From Rattus norvegicus (lineage: Eukaryota; Chordata; Mammalia; Rodentia; Muridae), in contig NC_086021.1 in assembly GCF_036323735.1 (NCBI RefSeq), positions 161,990,976 to 162,054,975 of the forward strand: a DNA stretch of 64,000 nt, in the 5' to 3' direction. Position numbers and translations under genes: made by a program. The notes under the pieces were generated by a model that ran no database searches, was not told where the DNA came from, and saw only the letters and a program-made list of their open reading frames with translations. This document shows, one piece after another, positions 34,185 to 47,127 of this stretch (position 1 is the stretch's first letter; the number at the start of each line of letters is the position of its first letter).

Positions 34185-34510
34185 GGATGTGGCTCAGAAG
34201 ATAAGTGATTCTGTACAAATGTGAGGACCTGATTTCAGATCCCAACACAAGCATCAGAAGGCAAGCATGTGTCTGCCCTGCCTGCCATCCCAACCCTTGG
34301 GAGCTGGTGAAAGCAGGGGAGGGACAGTGCTGAATGGGCCCCTGAAGCTCCTTGGCCAGTAAGTCTAGTCAAATAAATGAGTTTCAAGGTTCTGTGAGAA
34401 ATCTTGTCTCAAAAGACAAAAGTGGAATGAAGCCCTACTCAACCTCCGACCTCCATATTCACACTTAAGTTCACACCTCACACTGGTAAGTGCATGCACA
34501 TCTTACCACA
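34185..34510 (+). mobile_element. B3-type SINE containing duplication copy B
   Basis: tRNA-type start (GATGTGGCTCAGAAGATAAG), SINE body (GGCCAGTAAGTCTAGTC) and a CA-type end. Copy B (34260-34344) reads continuously with the SINE body. Confidence 0.6.
34260..34344. repeat. Local duplication, copy B (in a SINE)
   Basis: 85 bases starting GGCAAGCATGTGTCTGCCCT and ending CCCCTG. Partner of 33333-33408, 927 bases away in direct orientation. Confidence 0.92.
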
Positions 34511-34517
34511 CATGCAT

Positions 34518-34596
34518 ATATGGAAGGAGGAGGAAGGGAAGGAAGAGGGAGGAAAGGAGGGAAGAAAGGAAAAAGGGAAGGAAGGAAGGAAGATGA
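34518..34596. repeat. GGAA/GGGA-rich purine tract
   Basis: About 80 bases of G and A only, apart from one or two interruptions. Confidence 0.85.
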
Positions 34597-34599
34597 GAA

Positions 34600-36160
34600 A
34601 ATCATGGAGACACAGGGAGGGAATGAGGACTTTTGCTTTGGAGTCTGGATGAAGTCTCTCTCCACCTGACGGTCAAGAATTCCAGCCTAACACACAAAAC
34701 TGGATGTGAAAGCCACCTACATAGAGGCCTACACAGGTGTTTCAGGGAAGCAAACATTGAGCGAGTGTGAGGCCTGAGAGTGTGAGACTCTGAGTGTGGT
34801 CTTCCTCCCCTGCTGTGAACTTTTCTAGGAAGCGACACAAAATCCCATTTACAGTAGAAGTTATGTCCTACTCCCCTTCAGTAAGCCTGTGGCGAACAGT
34901 TTGCCTCACCAGACAGCAGTCTCACTCAAGGCACAGCAAGCTACCTTAGAATCCCACCTACTGGGGAGGAAGGGAGCAAATCTTTTGAGATATAGCTTGA
35001 GGGACGCCAACTGTTGAGGCACTCGAGTGCAATTCTCTTGGAAGGATGCCCCCATCCACGCCTGAGTGTGTCATATCCTCCCCCTTGCTAATAACAGTAG
35101 ACTCCACTCTGTTTCCAGCCCATCCTGTGGCCTGGTTACCTGTACCTGATGGGAGGGTTCTAGAAGAAGCAGGGCTGCTCCCGGCCGCAGCTTGGAGCTG
35201 GGGGTCTCTAGCCACACCCTTTGCCGCTGATGTAACCCTAGCTGTAGAAACCATAACCTAACCTTTCTTAATGTCTTGATGACACAGCTCAGCTGTCTTC
35301 AGAGGGCTCGGTCCCTCAAAGGCCTGAATGCCAAGGGAGAACTCTTGGAGAGTGGACACCACACACCCACTGCTCCTGTGGCCTGCTCCTTTGCCTCACT
35401 GGCTCCCTTAAAGCCTCTGGTCTCTGCTTGCATGTTGCTTTCTCTGGGAAGTTCCCTGACTTCCCCTGTGAATCTCTGTGTGGGTCTCGATCTTCTACAG
35501 CAGGAAACAATTCTAGCCTGCCCTTGTTTGTGTGACTACTTAATGCATTAAGATGAAGCCCCTGGGGCCCAGGCTAAGAGCTGCCTTGTCCTTGTCAGCT
35601 AGGAGCTAGGCTTTCATCCCTCAGCGGGCACTCCACAAACGGGGGCTGATGGAATGAGTTGGAGACATTGACTAGCACACTTGGGGTTACTTCTTGAGGC
35701 AGAAGGAACACTAGAACCTGAGTTTAGACTCAGGGAAAGATGGCTTCCTACCCCAGGGACTGCTCAGGCATCCGACTTCAATGGCAGCAAAAGTCTTTAC
35801 AGGGATCCCATAGCCCATAGTCACAGGGTCCAGGCTCCTGGATATGGCACCTTTCTAAACTGCCTGCCACTTCTTTTGTCTTTGGAACAAAGCAGGTAAG
35901 TCAGCACTGACTCCCAAACGCTGCTCCATTCCCAGCCCAGTCAGTTCGAAGCCTCTACAACACAGGCAACTGTAGGAGTCAGCCAAGCTTTGCCTATGTC
36001 TAACTCCTGCCGTGACCTTCCATTTTCATTCCCACTTAGCATGAGGACACTGAGGCCCAGAGAGGCTGATTTTTACAGAAGCCAGTGGGCAGGTGGCGAT
36101 GGTAAGGCTGAGCTTCCCTGATTCTTCCTGTAGCCAGCAGCTAGGTTGTCCATAACAATG
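34600..36160. other. Intergenic, mostly unique
   Basis: MIR near 36015-36110 (GAGGACACTGAGGCCCAGAG). Nothing else recognised; no splice-bounded coding exon seen. Confidence 0.5.
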
Positions 36161-36161
36161 G

Positions 36162-36381
36162 TGGATGGATGGATGGGTGGGTGGGTGGATGGATGGATAG
36201 ATGGATGAGTGGATGGATGGATGAGTGGGTGGATGGATGGATGGATGAATGGATGGATGAGTGGGTGATGGATGGATGGATGGATGGATGAGTGGGGGAT
36301 GGATGGGTGGATAGATGGATGGATGGATAGATGGATGAGTGGGTAGATGGATGGGTGGATGGATGAGTGGGTGGATAGATG
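36162..36381. repeat. (GGAT)n/(GGGT)n tetranucleotide tract
   Basis: About 220 bases of GGAT, GGGT, AGAT and GAGT units on the plus strand. Confidence 0.97.
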
Positions 36382-36429
36382 ACAAGATTTGTCACTTCAA
36401 AGACTGGTTGTACAGTGGTTTGATTATAC

Positions 36430-36908
36430 TTAGCGTGTGTATATGTATGTACCCGTGTGTGTTTGTGTGTGTGCCTGTGTGTATTCCTGTGTGTTTGTAT
36501 GTGTGTGTATCACAAAGCACATGGAGATGAGAAGACAATTTAGTAAGAGTCATTTCTCTCCTTCCACCACAGATCCTGGGAGTCAAACTGGGTCTGTCCA
36601 GCTTGCAACAAGCATTTTTACACACTGAGCCATTTCAATAGTCCTAGATGGGGTTTCAAAAAATACTAGTCTTGAAATTAATATTATTGTTATTATTGTT
36701 GTTTTTGTTGTTGATGTTCTGCCTGCATATATGTCTATGCACCATGTGCATACCTAGTGCCCATGGATGCCAGAAAAGTGTATGTGATTCTCTGGGACTG
36801 GAGTTACAAACCTTTGTGGGCCACCATGTAAACTCTGAGAATGGAACCCTGGCCCTCTGGAAGAGCAGCCAGCACTCTTAGCTTCTGCACTGTCTCTCCA
36901 GCCTGAGG
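36430..36908 (-). mobile_element. Two antisense B2/B3-type SINEs
   Basis: B3-type at about 36460-36645 and B2-type at about 36655-36908 (CTCTGGAAGAGCAGCCAGCA; TGTCTCTCCAGCCT). Confidence 0.65.
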
Positions 36909-37059
36909 ACTTCATTTTAAATTAAAAGATGACAGACAGTCAAGGATGTGGAGCGAGGAAAGTTCAGATGGAAACACAAGTCCCGGAGACACTTTGCCAG
37001 CTCAAGTTTGTGGTGCAGTTAAACAAACACGTAGCTCCCAACCCAGAGAGTCCAGTTTT

Positions 37060-37380
37060 AAGTCACTCACGATGAATGAAAACAGGGCCTCTCCTAAGGA
37101 CTTGAACCTGGTACCTATACCGATATTCATTCAACGAAAGAACTAAAGACAACCCCAATCCTGTCGGCAAGCAAGTGGGTGGACAGCAGCACTTCCACAC
37201 CGTAGAACACTACTCAGCTGAGAAAAAGAACAAGCTAACGGAACATGTATCAATATGGAAAAAAATCTCAATAAAGCAGGAAGTCAGCAGAGAGAAGAGG
37301 AACAGAAGAAGCACACCACGTGGACAGAACAGAAGAAAAATACCACATATTTGTGTGAAACCATAGAAAGGTCAAAGCTA
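37060..37380 (+). mobile_element. Ancient L1 3' fragment, sense
   Basis: GTAGAACACTACTCAGCTGA, ATCAATATGGAAAAAAATCT and ACCACATATTTGTGTGAAAC follow the order of old L1 3' ends. Heavily diverged. Confidence 0.6.
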
Positions 37381-37494
37381 GTCTATAATAATTTTAAAAA
37401 AAAGAGTTAGTGGGGACTGAGGAGAGAGTTCTGTTGGTTGAGGACTGGTCTAGCCTGGATAAACTCCTGGTTCTGATATCCAACATCCAATGAA

Positions 37495-38053
37495 CCAAAA
37501 ACACTGAAGCTCACCTCTTAGCACTTGGGAGGTGGAGTCAGGAGGACCAGGAGTTCAAGGTCACTCTCAGCTACATGTGGAGTTCAAGGCTAGCCTAGGC
37601 TACATGGGATCCTGTCTCAAAAAGAAAAAGAAGCTATTGCTAGTCACCTTGAGTCACCTAAGAGCTGGGAGCTGTAGAGCCTACAGAAACCTTTGGGGCC
37701 ACAGAAATGCCTTTTATGTCTTGCATTCGTTTGCTTTTAAGGCAGGATATCAGACTGTAATCCAGGTTTGTCTCAGACTCACCACATAGTTGAAAATAAA
37801 CTTGGGTTTCTGCTCTATTTCCCAAGTGCAGGAGTTACAAGTGTCTGTCTCTGTACCCCGTTTATTCAGTACTGGGGGTCAGATGCAGGTTCTTGTGCAT
37901 ACTCAGTCAAGCCCTCTACTAACTGAACTGTAACTCCAGCCCCAAATATTCTGATTAAGAGAATGGCTCTACAGGCAAGTATTACTTGTCTAGATTTACC
38001 AAACTTAATATGTATAATTATACCTTGAATTTTTTAAGGTACATTTATTTATC

Positions 38054-38094
<41 letters not shown>

Positions 38095-38408
38095 CATGTG
38101 ACACCACATGTATATAGTGCCCAGAAGACAACTTGTGGGAGTCTGCTCTCTCTCTTTAGCAGGATCCAACTCAGGTCATCAGGCTTGGTGGCAAGTGTCT
38201 TACTAGTCCTAATTAAACCTTCCGTTTATAAAACATCACCTCACAACAAGGTGAGAGGACTTGCTGGGTAAAGGTGTGCTGTGCAAGCCTTGGGACCTCA
38301 GTTCAATCTCTGGAACCCACATAACAGAATAAGGAGAGAAAGGATTCTACAGTTGTCTTCTGACCTCCACATACATTCTGTGGCATAGACATGTGCACAC
38401 GTGTATGA

Positions 38409-38464
<56 letters not shown>

Positions 38465-38775
38465 GTCTGGGCCAGAGAGATGGCTCAGTAAGTTAAAGCC
38501 ATTGCCATGCAAACCTGACCACCTGAGTTTGATCCAGGAGAGAGCTGATTCCCACACACATGCCATGGCACATCCATGCTCACATGCACACCACACACAC
38601 ACTAAGAACAAAATTCAAAAACTTATTTTTGAAACAAAGTCTCCCTGTCTAACCCTGGCTGGCCTGGAACTTGCTGTCCAGACCAGACTGACATGGTATT
38701 TGCAGAGATCCTCCTGCCTCTGCTTCTCTGATCACTGCTGGGGTTAACGTTATATATACCACCACATCCGGCCTA
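37495..38775. mobile_element. SINE cluster between L1 and the Hck flank
   Basis: B1 plus (about 37495-37635), B4-like minus (about 37725-37945), B3 minus with (GT)n 38057-38091, B3 plus with (CA)n 38414-38461, a B2/B3-type plus copy (about 38465-38625) and B1 minus (about 38625-38775). Confidence 0.7.
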
Positions 38776-40183
38776 ATGAAAATATTTTTAAATTATGCCA
38801 TGATAAATGTCATAGGAACTTTGGGAACATGAATGTGGGTTTTAATGGCAATACGAATCTAGCGAAAGCTTTTGGGAAATGGTTTGGAAAAGGGGATGTA
38901 ATGTGTTGGTTCTTTGTGTCTTGGTTCTTTGTGATCCCCTGCCATCAAATGGCACCTTGTCAACGGAGATTTAGTGGATGCTGGTCATATGCTTCTAATT
39001 TCTGCTGGGCCTGTCCCAGGACCTACTTTCCTCTTCCTGGAGGCCCTGGAGGCATGACTGGAGCAGACCAGCGTGCTGGAGGCCTAATGCCCTCCAGGCA
39101 TCCCTCAACTTAGCATCCCACAGAAGTGAGTGTTTAAATGTCTAGGCCCTTCTCTCAAGATGGATAATGGGAGGGTGAAGGGGGGAGGAGAGGGAGTGAT
39201 AATGTGTGTGCAACCGGACAGTTGCAGATGCGGTAGCTAGCCAGCTCTGTGATTCGGGCTTCATTGGCTTCCTTCCCATCTCAGTCCCCTTCACTCAGAC
39301 AACAAGCGTTGTTTATGTCTACACAGACTAATTTCACTTCTGTGTCCAAGTCAATTAAACCCGTTGAAAGCCCAGTCTATTTTTATAAACAGGGCATGTA
39401 TATATTAAAATACATAGCAAACACATAAGTGTACAGTGACTGTCTATCTGAGTAGGGACTCCGTGGGGTGGAGAGTAGTTGGCCAGTCTATGTATGAGGT
39501 AGCTCTGGTTGTCAGAACTGGGGGAGGGATGCTACTGGGCCTAGTGGGTGGGACTCAGAATGTTGCTAACACAGGGTGGTACTCAGAAGAATTCATGCCC
39601 AATACACACTACAGCTAAACGCGTGCCTACACGCATGCGTAAATGAATGGGCGACACTGGTGGTCTAGCCCGGCTAGAGGAGGACCCCTGTACGTTTCCG
39701 CAGGTGTGTATCGGGCGTTCAGAGTGTTGGTTCCTGTCAGATGTTCTCTACCCTCTTGTCCCAGGCTGAGAGGAATGCCATGCAAACAAGGCCTCAGTGG
39801 TCTGCGGGTCAGACTTCCTCTCCTTCAACTTGGGAGGTCCTCTGAGCAGTCCCATATTCTGCCCAGAGAATAAGACAGAGAGCTCCTGCAGGCGCCAAAC
39901 TTTGCATGGAGTTTGAATAAGCGGCGGGTGGGCAGATGGAGGGAAAACCGCTGCGTGTGGGAGGGACCAGAGGGCCTTGGAGACCCACCAGAATCCTGGA
40001 GGGCGTGGTTAGACTTAAAGGGAGCTACATTCCTTCTGTGGCTGGTTTAGAATCTTTGAAGTGAAGGGCAGAATCCGTTGACCGCTCAAGTGCAGGATTT
40101 GGGATTTATGGGATTAGGATCCCGTAGGCGGGAGTGGACGTAGTACAAACTATGGGGAGCGAGGCCCTGGATTCCATCCTCTG

Positions 40184-40223
<40 letters not shown>

Positions 40224-40700
40224 CCTCGAGATTATAAATCTAGAGAACAGGGGTTAGGACTGGGAGCTGAATAGAATAGAGGTTAAAAATTCTTCGCCAG
40301 GAGGAGGCGGGTAAAGATGCCTGCTGCCGAGCATGGCTCCCTGAACTAATTCCTGGGGACTGGCAAGATGGAAGGGGGGAACCCTAGTCTCCAAATTGTC
40401 CTCTAACCTTTACACGGCACAGAAGCTCGAGGGTAGTTATACACATACGCATACACGTAATCAATCAACCAATCAATCAATAAATGTAAAATATTACAAT
40501 TCTTTAGAGGCCGCAAGGGTATGGGGTCTCTTGAGTAGGAGGTCAAAAATCCCTGGGGGCGTAGGGTTTAGACTCCTTTGCACCAGAACATTCCATCAGG
40601 TGGGGCTTAAATGCGTTAGTGGGGGTGGGGGGACTGGGAATCTTTGGAGGACCAGTCAAACATTGGAGTCTAAGTCAGTCCTTCAGGGACTGGTTAGCGC
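38776..40700. other. 5' flank of Hck
   Basis: Mostly unique sequence with (CA)n at 40189-40221 and a B3-type SINE (about 40300-40490, plus). No upstream exon recognised. Confidence 0.55.
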
Positions 40701-41055
40701 CCTTGAGGACAGGGTTAGCATAAAGATGCTAATTTCTTTGGAGTGGGTTAAGAGCGGGAAACCAGAGAGCCAGAGTGAGAGTTAGACTCTTAGAGGGCGG
40801 AGTCAGGGCATTTTTGGGGCGGGGTTTACATCATCCAGGGTGCGGCTAAGGCGCCCAGATGGCCAGTGAGCACCACCGGGTTGCCGCTCCCCGCTTGCAC
40901 TTTACGGTTGCGGCTCTCAGACGGGTGGGAGGGAACCAAAGTCGCCGGTAAAGGCGGCTCTGACCCGCTCGGAGCGCCAACGCAGCCTCCGTAGCCCGCA
41001 AGTCTTCGTCGCTTGCTCCGGGCTCTCGAGTCCGGGGCCACCAGGGGCCGCGGCG
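40700..41055 (+). promoter_or_regulatory. Hck: Hck promoter / 5' UTR, CpG-rich, TATA-less
   Basis: CpG frequency rises sharply from about 40800 to 41170. A GC box GGGGCGGGG lies at 40816-40824. An inverted repeat TTAGCAT-aaag-ATGCTAA lies at 40715-40732. No TATA box was seen. Transcription must start upstream of 41056; the exact site is not visible. An ATG at 40859 opens a 30-codon frame ending at 40951 and would be a uORF only if the TSS lies upstream of it. Confidence 0.6.
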
Positions 41056-41117
41056 CTGGGGGGTCGTTCGAGCTGCGAGGATCCGGGCTGCCCGCGAGGC
41101 GAAGGGCGGGTGCCCAG
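41056..41117 (+). CDS. Hck: Hck exon 1 coding part, CTG start of the long isoform
   Basis: CTG at 41056 has G at -3 and G at +4, a good non-AUG context. It opens 20 codons plus two bases, GGRSSCEDPGCPRGEGRVP after the initiator. The donor is GTGAGT at 41118. The split AG|G codon joins exon 2 so that Arg21 directly precedes the short-form Met. HCK is a textbook case of CTG/ATG alternative initiation, and the encoded N-terminus matches the known long form. Confidence 0.92.
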
Positions 41118-41416
41118 GTGAGTGCGAGGAGGAGGCGAGGGCGGGAATGGGACCCCGATAACGTGCAGACCTCCGGGGCAAGGAGTTGGGATCCTGGGTG
41201 AGCTGTGGGGGTGGCGAGGAAAAAAGGATCGTCCTAGGGGCAACCGATCGGTGGTGGGATGCGCCATTCACAGAAGGTGGAGAGTGCCCAGGTGGCCAGG
41301 TGAGGCGAATTGCTGCCACCCAGGGCGACCCTGGGATAGCTCTAGATAGAGGAAGCTCAGGCAGGGGGATGACAGTGCTGAGCTGAAGCTTCTCTGCTCG
41401 ACCAGGTTCCCCTTCT

Positions 41417-41454
<38 letters not shown>

Positions 41455-44258
41455 CAAGAAGAAGAAGCTGGAGGGGAGGGAAAAGCCCGGTCGGTTCCCA
41501 TTAGTGGTGGGTGGGTGGCAGGTCACGCAGGGTAGGCAGCGGGCAGGGCTGAAGGAGCAGCTGGGCCAAGACAAGCCCATGCCTGCCACACCCAGGCCTG
41601 GCTGCAGCTGTACGTCTGAGTCCCCTCTTTTACATCTTCCCCTGCCCTCCTGGCTGACCCCCTAACAGGTGTACACCCAACTCCAGAACCCCTTACACAA
41701 GGGCCACAGTCTACCACCATCTCCTCTTTGTGACCCTGGGGCACGTCGCTGGTTACTCTCTGGATCCCAGCTTCCTCCTCTGTAAAATGGGCTGTTTTCT
41801 TCTGAAGCTGAGTTGTTCAGAGAGGGCGAGCAGGTCTGCTGGGCATTGGACAGGCAGTCTGGCTTTTCCGTGCCTGTTTTTATAGTTGCAGGATGGGGAT
41901 GGTAAACTACTCCAGATCAAAGGTGTTTAGGATTTTGGAGTGTGGCAGAATTCTGTATCTTAAGTGCACAGTGAGGCATCTTGGGGATAAAATCTAAGTT
42001 TTAAAAAGATATTTGTGTTTGATTCATATGCTTCTGGGTGGGCGCACAGGTTGGCGTGTACTCTGGTGTACTCATGGTGGGCACATGAAGGCCAGAGGAC
42101 TCTGTGTTGTTCTTCAAGTAAAGTCCACCTTGCTTTTGGAGACAGGGTCTCTCATTGGCCTGGGGCTTTTGCTGAGTAGGTGAGGCTAGCTGGTTAGTGG
42201 GTTCCAAGGGTTCGCCCGTCTCCTTCCTAACACTGAGAGCTGAGCAAAACTCCCAGCTGGCTTCTTTTCATGAGTTCTGGGGTTGTAACTCAGTTCCCAC
42301 TTTTTGCAAGGTACTCACTTTACCAACTGGGCTATCTTCCCGGCCCCATGATTTTTACATTTCATTCTCATCCCTTGGAGATAACTAGGGGCACATTTTT
42401 AATGACTCCTCCATTTTTAATTCAACCCGTAGCCACTTGGATCATCCTGTCGGTGCCCAAAATGTTTCAGGTTTTAGAGCATCTCGGATTTAGGCTTGGG
42501 AATTCACTTTGAAAGATGAAATAAGAACGGAAGGAAAGGGAGCCCAAGGGGTGGCTCTGCAGCTCAGAGCACTCGCTGTCCCTTCAGAGGACTCTAGCTA
42601 AGTTCTCACCCATCAATCACAGCAATGCCTCGAACCTGCCTATACCTCGAGCTCCAGGGAATCCATTGCCCTCTTTTGGCTCTGTAGGCACCTGCACACA
42701 TGTGGTCTGTCTCTGTCTCTGTCTCTCTCTCACACACATTAAATCTGAGAGAGGGGGGTGGAGAAGAGAGAAAGATAGCTGAAGGAAATCTCTCGGAGCA
42801 CTCTGAAGTGTACTTTCCCCTGTTCCCGTTCAGCCTAAGAGATTCTCATACCAGCATCACCAAGAAAGCATGTCAAAATGCCCATTGCTAGGGCAACCCC
42901 GAGAGGGAGGCCAGGGGGTCAAGATACTGAGGACTGGCAATCTCCAGGCTGTTGATGCTGCCCAGAAATCCGACTTTGTGAATCACTGCCCAAGCCTAGG
43001 GCTAGCCTAGAGAGGCCTCACAAAAGAGCAGTGGCTCTCTAGTGCCCTTCTCAACCATGCCCCTTCTCTGGAGGAGGAAGCCTGCTGTTTAAAGGAATAT
43101 ATGTCCCGGGAACCTACCACCCAGAATTAACTAATGTCGGTGTGTGGGTATGTTTGCTTCAGACTTTAAAAAGTGAAATGGTGGGTTGGGGATTTAGCTC
43201 AGTGGTAGAGCACTTGCCTAGGAAGCACAAGGCCCTGGGTTTGGTCCCCAGCTCCAAAAAAAAAAAGAACAACAACAAAAAAAAAAAAAGTGAAATGGCT
43301 AAGTGTGCTGGGTAAAAAAAAGTCCCTGCTTTGGATCCCCTCAGTTCTTTTTCCCCCTCTACAGGAGACCCCACTGTCAAAAGCCGATCCTTCCTCTCTG
43401 TGCCTCAATAAACAATACACAAATGCGTCCTCTGAGCTGTAAAGATTACAGCAGAGCCCAGTGCAGAAGCACACCTGCAACTCCAGAACTTGGGCGTAGA
43501 GGCAGGGGGAGCAGAAATTTAAGGTCATCTTTGGCTATAGCAAGAGTTTGAGGCCAGCCTAGGCTATAAGACCCTGTCTGTAAAAAAAAAAATAAAAAAT
43601 AAAAAAAAATAGAACAATCTATATCTGTTCACTTTGGTCAACAAGGGTTGCTTCCCAAGATCCTGGCAGATGCCTGAACGGATAATACTAAGCTTCTTGT
43701 ATATCTTTAGGCCTGTATATGAAAACTGTTCTTTGGTAACTCTGAATTGATGGTGTCGCTAGCCCTGTGCCTAGGGTTATGATTTAAACAAAAAGCATTG
43801 CTTGCACACAAGCATAGTAACTACCGGGTGGGCAGTGCATACCCTGTGGATACGTTGGATAGCAGGGTGATTCCATCTTGGGGAGGACAGGGCTACACGT
43901 TGAGATTTCATCACTCTACCCAGAAGGGCATGTGGCTTAAATCTTAGGGTTGCTTATTTCTGGAATTTCCCATGTGACAGTCTCAGGCTGCGGTTCACTC
44001 TGGGTCTGAAACTGCAACCTCTGACCGGACTACATGGGAACTACTCTGCACCAGAACTGATCTATGAGGCTCGCCGGCAGTTTGTTTTCTTCCTACTTAT
44101 CATCAGATTGGGACCCATCAGGGTCGAGCACTTGAGGTCTAATTTATTCCTGCCAGCTGTTATATATTCATGCCGGCTGGTGACGTCACATTTTTCCCCA
44201 CTCACCCACTGATAGATATTCAGGTTGCCTCCAGTGTTACTCTGCTATTGCTGGGAGC

Positions 44259-44317
<59 letters not shown>

Positions 44318-45636
44318 GCGCGTGGTCTTGGGCACAGGTGCCAGGGAAACACTAAGAAGCGAATGGCTCTCCACGAGGCAGTGTCACCTGTCCCTTTTAT
44401 GAGAAGAGTATGGAGGCTTGGAAGGTCACTTATGGGAGAAAAGAGAAGAGTCAGCTCTGAGGACCTTCCTGCTCTCTCTATGCTATGGCCGGCTTACCAG
44501 GCCACATCCTCTCTGCTGTGACAAGCTTCAGTTGCCTTATTCACAATGCCTGCTGCTTAGAAGATTTGCAAAAACTGGCAGCATGAATTTTGTTACTGTG
44601 AACTTCTACACAGCTTTCACTTAACGTAACATTTCCGGTGCCTATGATGTTGTGGGTACACTTTTTGTCCTACTTAAGTGCTTAGCTTAACTAAGCTGTT
44701 AACATGTTCCCGTGTCATTAAGATCTCCTTGAATTTTGAAAGGACTATGTAATACTCCATTTTGGGGTGCACCATTTTTAACCTTTCAAGGCTAATACAT
44801 GGTTTTTCAGCTTTTTGGGGTAATATGTGTAATAAGTGTTTGTCTGCAAATATGTGTGTGCTAGAAGAGGCTGGAAGAGGGCAGCAAATCCCCTAGAACC
44901 GGACTTACAGGTCATTGTAAGCTGCCATGTGGGTTCTTGGAACTGAACTTGGGTCCTCTGCAAGAGCTGCAAATGCTCTAAACTGCTGACCCATCTCTCC
45001 AGCCTATACTTTTTCAGTGTTTTAGGTTGAGATATGAGCTACTTTTCCAGCAGCTGGCTTTTAGTTTGAGGTACAGTCTATCATGGTGGAGGAGGCATGA
45101 CAGCGGGATCGGCTCTAGCTGTTGTGGTAGCGGCCGCCACCTCCTCCTCTTCGTAGAAGAGCCTAGACAAGCTGTGTAACTTCAGGAACACAGTAACACA
45201 ATCTCCCTCGGCCTCCATTTTTCTAAGCACGTTTTGCTCCCCACCCTGTTGCTAGAGGTCGGGAGTGGAATAGACTTCTAGAAGGGCAGGCAATGGTGGA
45301 GAACAAACCTTAGCTTGGATTTAAAATGTGTCCTTCCTCTTGACTTGTGACCGTGCCATACATCCTGCATAGCAGCATGGCTGTGTCCTCAGGTTGGTGT
45401 TCTCTTAGGACTTGCATGCCCAGTTCCTTCTGCAATGCACTATCTGAGCTCCCAACACCACCCTGAAGTGCTTCCGTCCAGGAGAAGTGGAGAGATTAAC
45501 CACAGATAGAACATGGCAGATAAACCTGAGTTTGAGCGCCTATGCTGTCTTAAACAAGCTGTGGCTCACCCTGCTAACCCCTTCTCTTGGACTCAGTCTA
45601 GTCAGCTGGAAAATGGGCCCAAGGAAACCTTACTCA

Positions 45637-45671
<35 letters not shown>

Positions 45672-46797
45672 AATGCACATATGCACATGCATATACACTC
45701 TCGTGATTTCAATAAGTAAACAGGTCTTAGCGTATATTTTCCCAAAAGCAGACCATAGACAACATTTCAACTGCAAATGGTTCACTTGGGAGTTGATTCC
45801 AGAACCCTTGATAGAGTCATAGGGAAGAGGGGGCAACAGTAGAGGGGTAACCTGACAGTTCCCACCGTGACCCCCAAACTCCATCACGTAGGCTGACAGG
45901 ATGCAGCACAAGGCCAGTTCAGAGGAAAGAATGGGATGTTGGCCTCCTGTCTGGTTGAAGCTGTTCCGGCAGGTGTAGTGCTCTGCTGGTGTGTGAGCTT
46001 GTGAGACTTTCAGAGGCCACGGCCAGCCAGATTGTTCCAAGATGGCTCCGTGCTGAGGGATGGGGATAGGGCATGCACAGCACCTGCTTGCACATACACA
46101 TATGTAAGTGTCAGTATGGCCAAGGCCAGATGTTAGCGGAGGTTACCCCAGGTCAGAGAGGGGAGGAGGGTCTTGGAGGGAGTGAAAGGAGTCACCCAAA
46201 GGGACCCCAGAGTTGCTTGTGATGTTTCAGCTTTTAACCAGCATGCTAGAGTTTCGTTCCATGACAGCGGACAAGTTTCATTACATTTGTGTAGCTCTGT
46301 GTGGATCTATACCTGTATGTATGGGTGGAACCAGAGGACAGCTTGTGAGAACCGCTTCTCTCCTTCCAACATGTGGGTCCCAGGGATCAAACTCAGGGAT
46401 GACCTCAGCCATCTCACCAGCCCTAACTTTTAAAACCAAGCATGCGCACTCCGTAAGATCAAAGTACGTTACATATATGTACGAAACTGTCACCGTGGGA
46501 CCCATTGTGTCATGGTGTTCTCTATCTATACCTTTCTTGGGACCGGATGGCTTAGTGATTGGAAGCATTTGCTGAACTTTCAGAGGATGGGAGTTTAGCA
46601 CCCAACGCAGGCATAACTCCAGGGGATCCATTCTCTCTGGTCTCTCTGGTCTGGTCTACGTACCCACATGTAGACACATATGAATACATGGTGAAAGATA
46701 ATAAAAACTAATCCTACAATGATAAATACACACTCCAAAATATAAAGGAAACCAGGCCTAGAGATGTGAAAATGTTTCTTGCTTCCCCCCCCTTTAT

Positions 46798-46855
<58 letters not shown>

Positions 46856-47080
46856 GGCAAGGAGCCAAGAGGTTGATGCTGGGAATATTCTTTGATTGCT
46901 CTCCATCTTATTCACTGAGGCAGGGTCTCTCAATCAATCCCAGAGTTTATCAATATAGCTAGTCTCCCTGTTCCAGCCTCTGAGGCTGACTGCCCACCCA
47001 GCATTTCCAAGGCCTGGGGAATCAAACTCCAATCCTCTTGCTTGCACAGCAAGTGCGTTTAACCACTGAGCCATCTCCCC

Positions 47081-47127
<47 letters not shown>

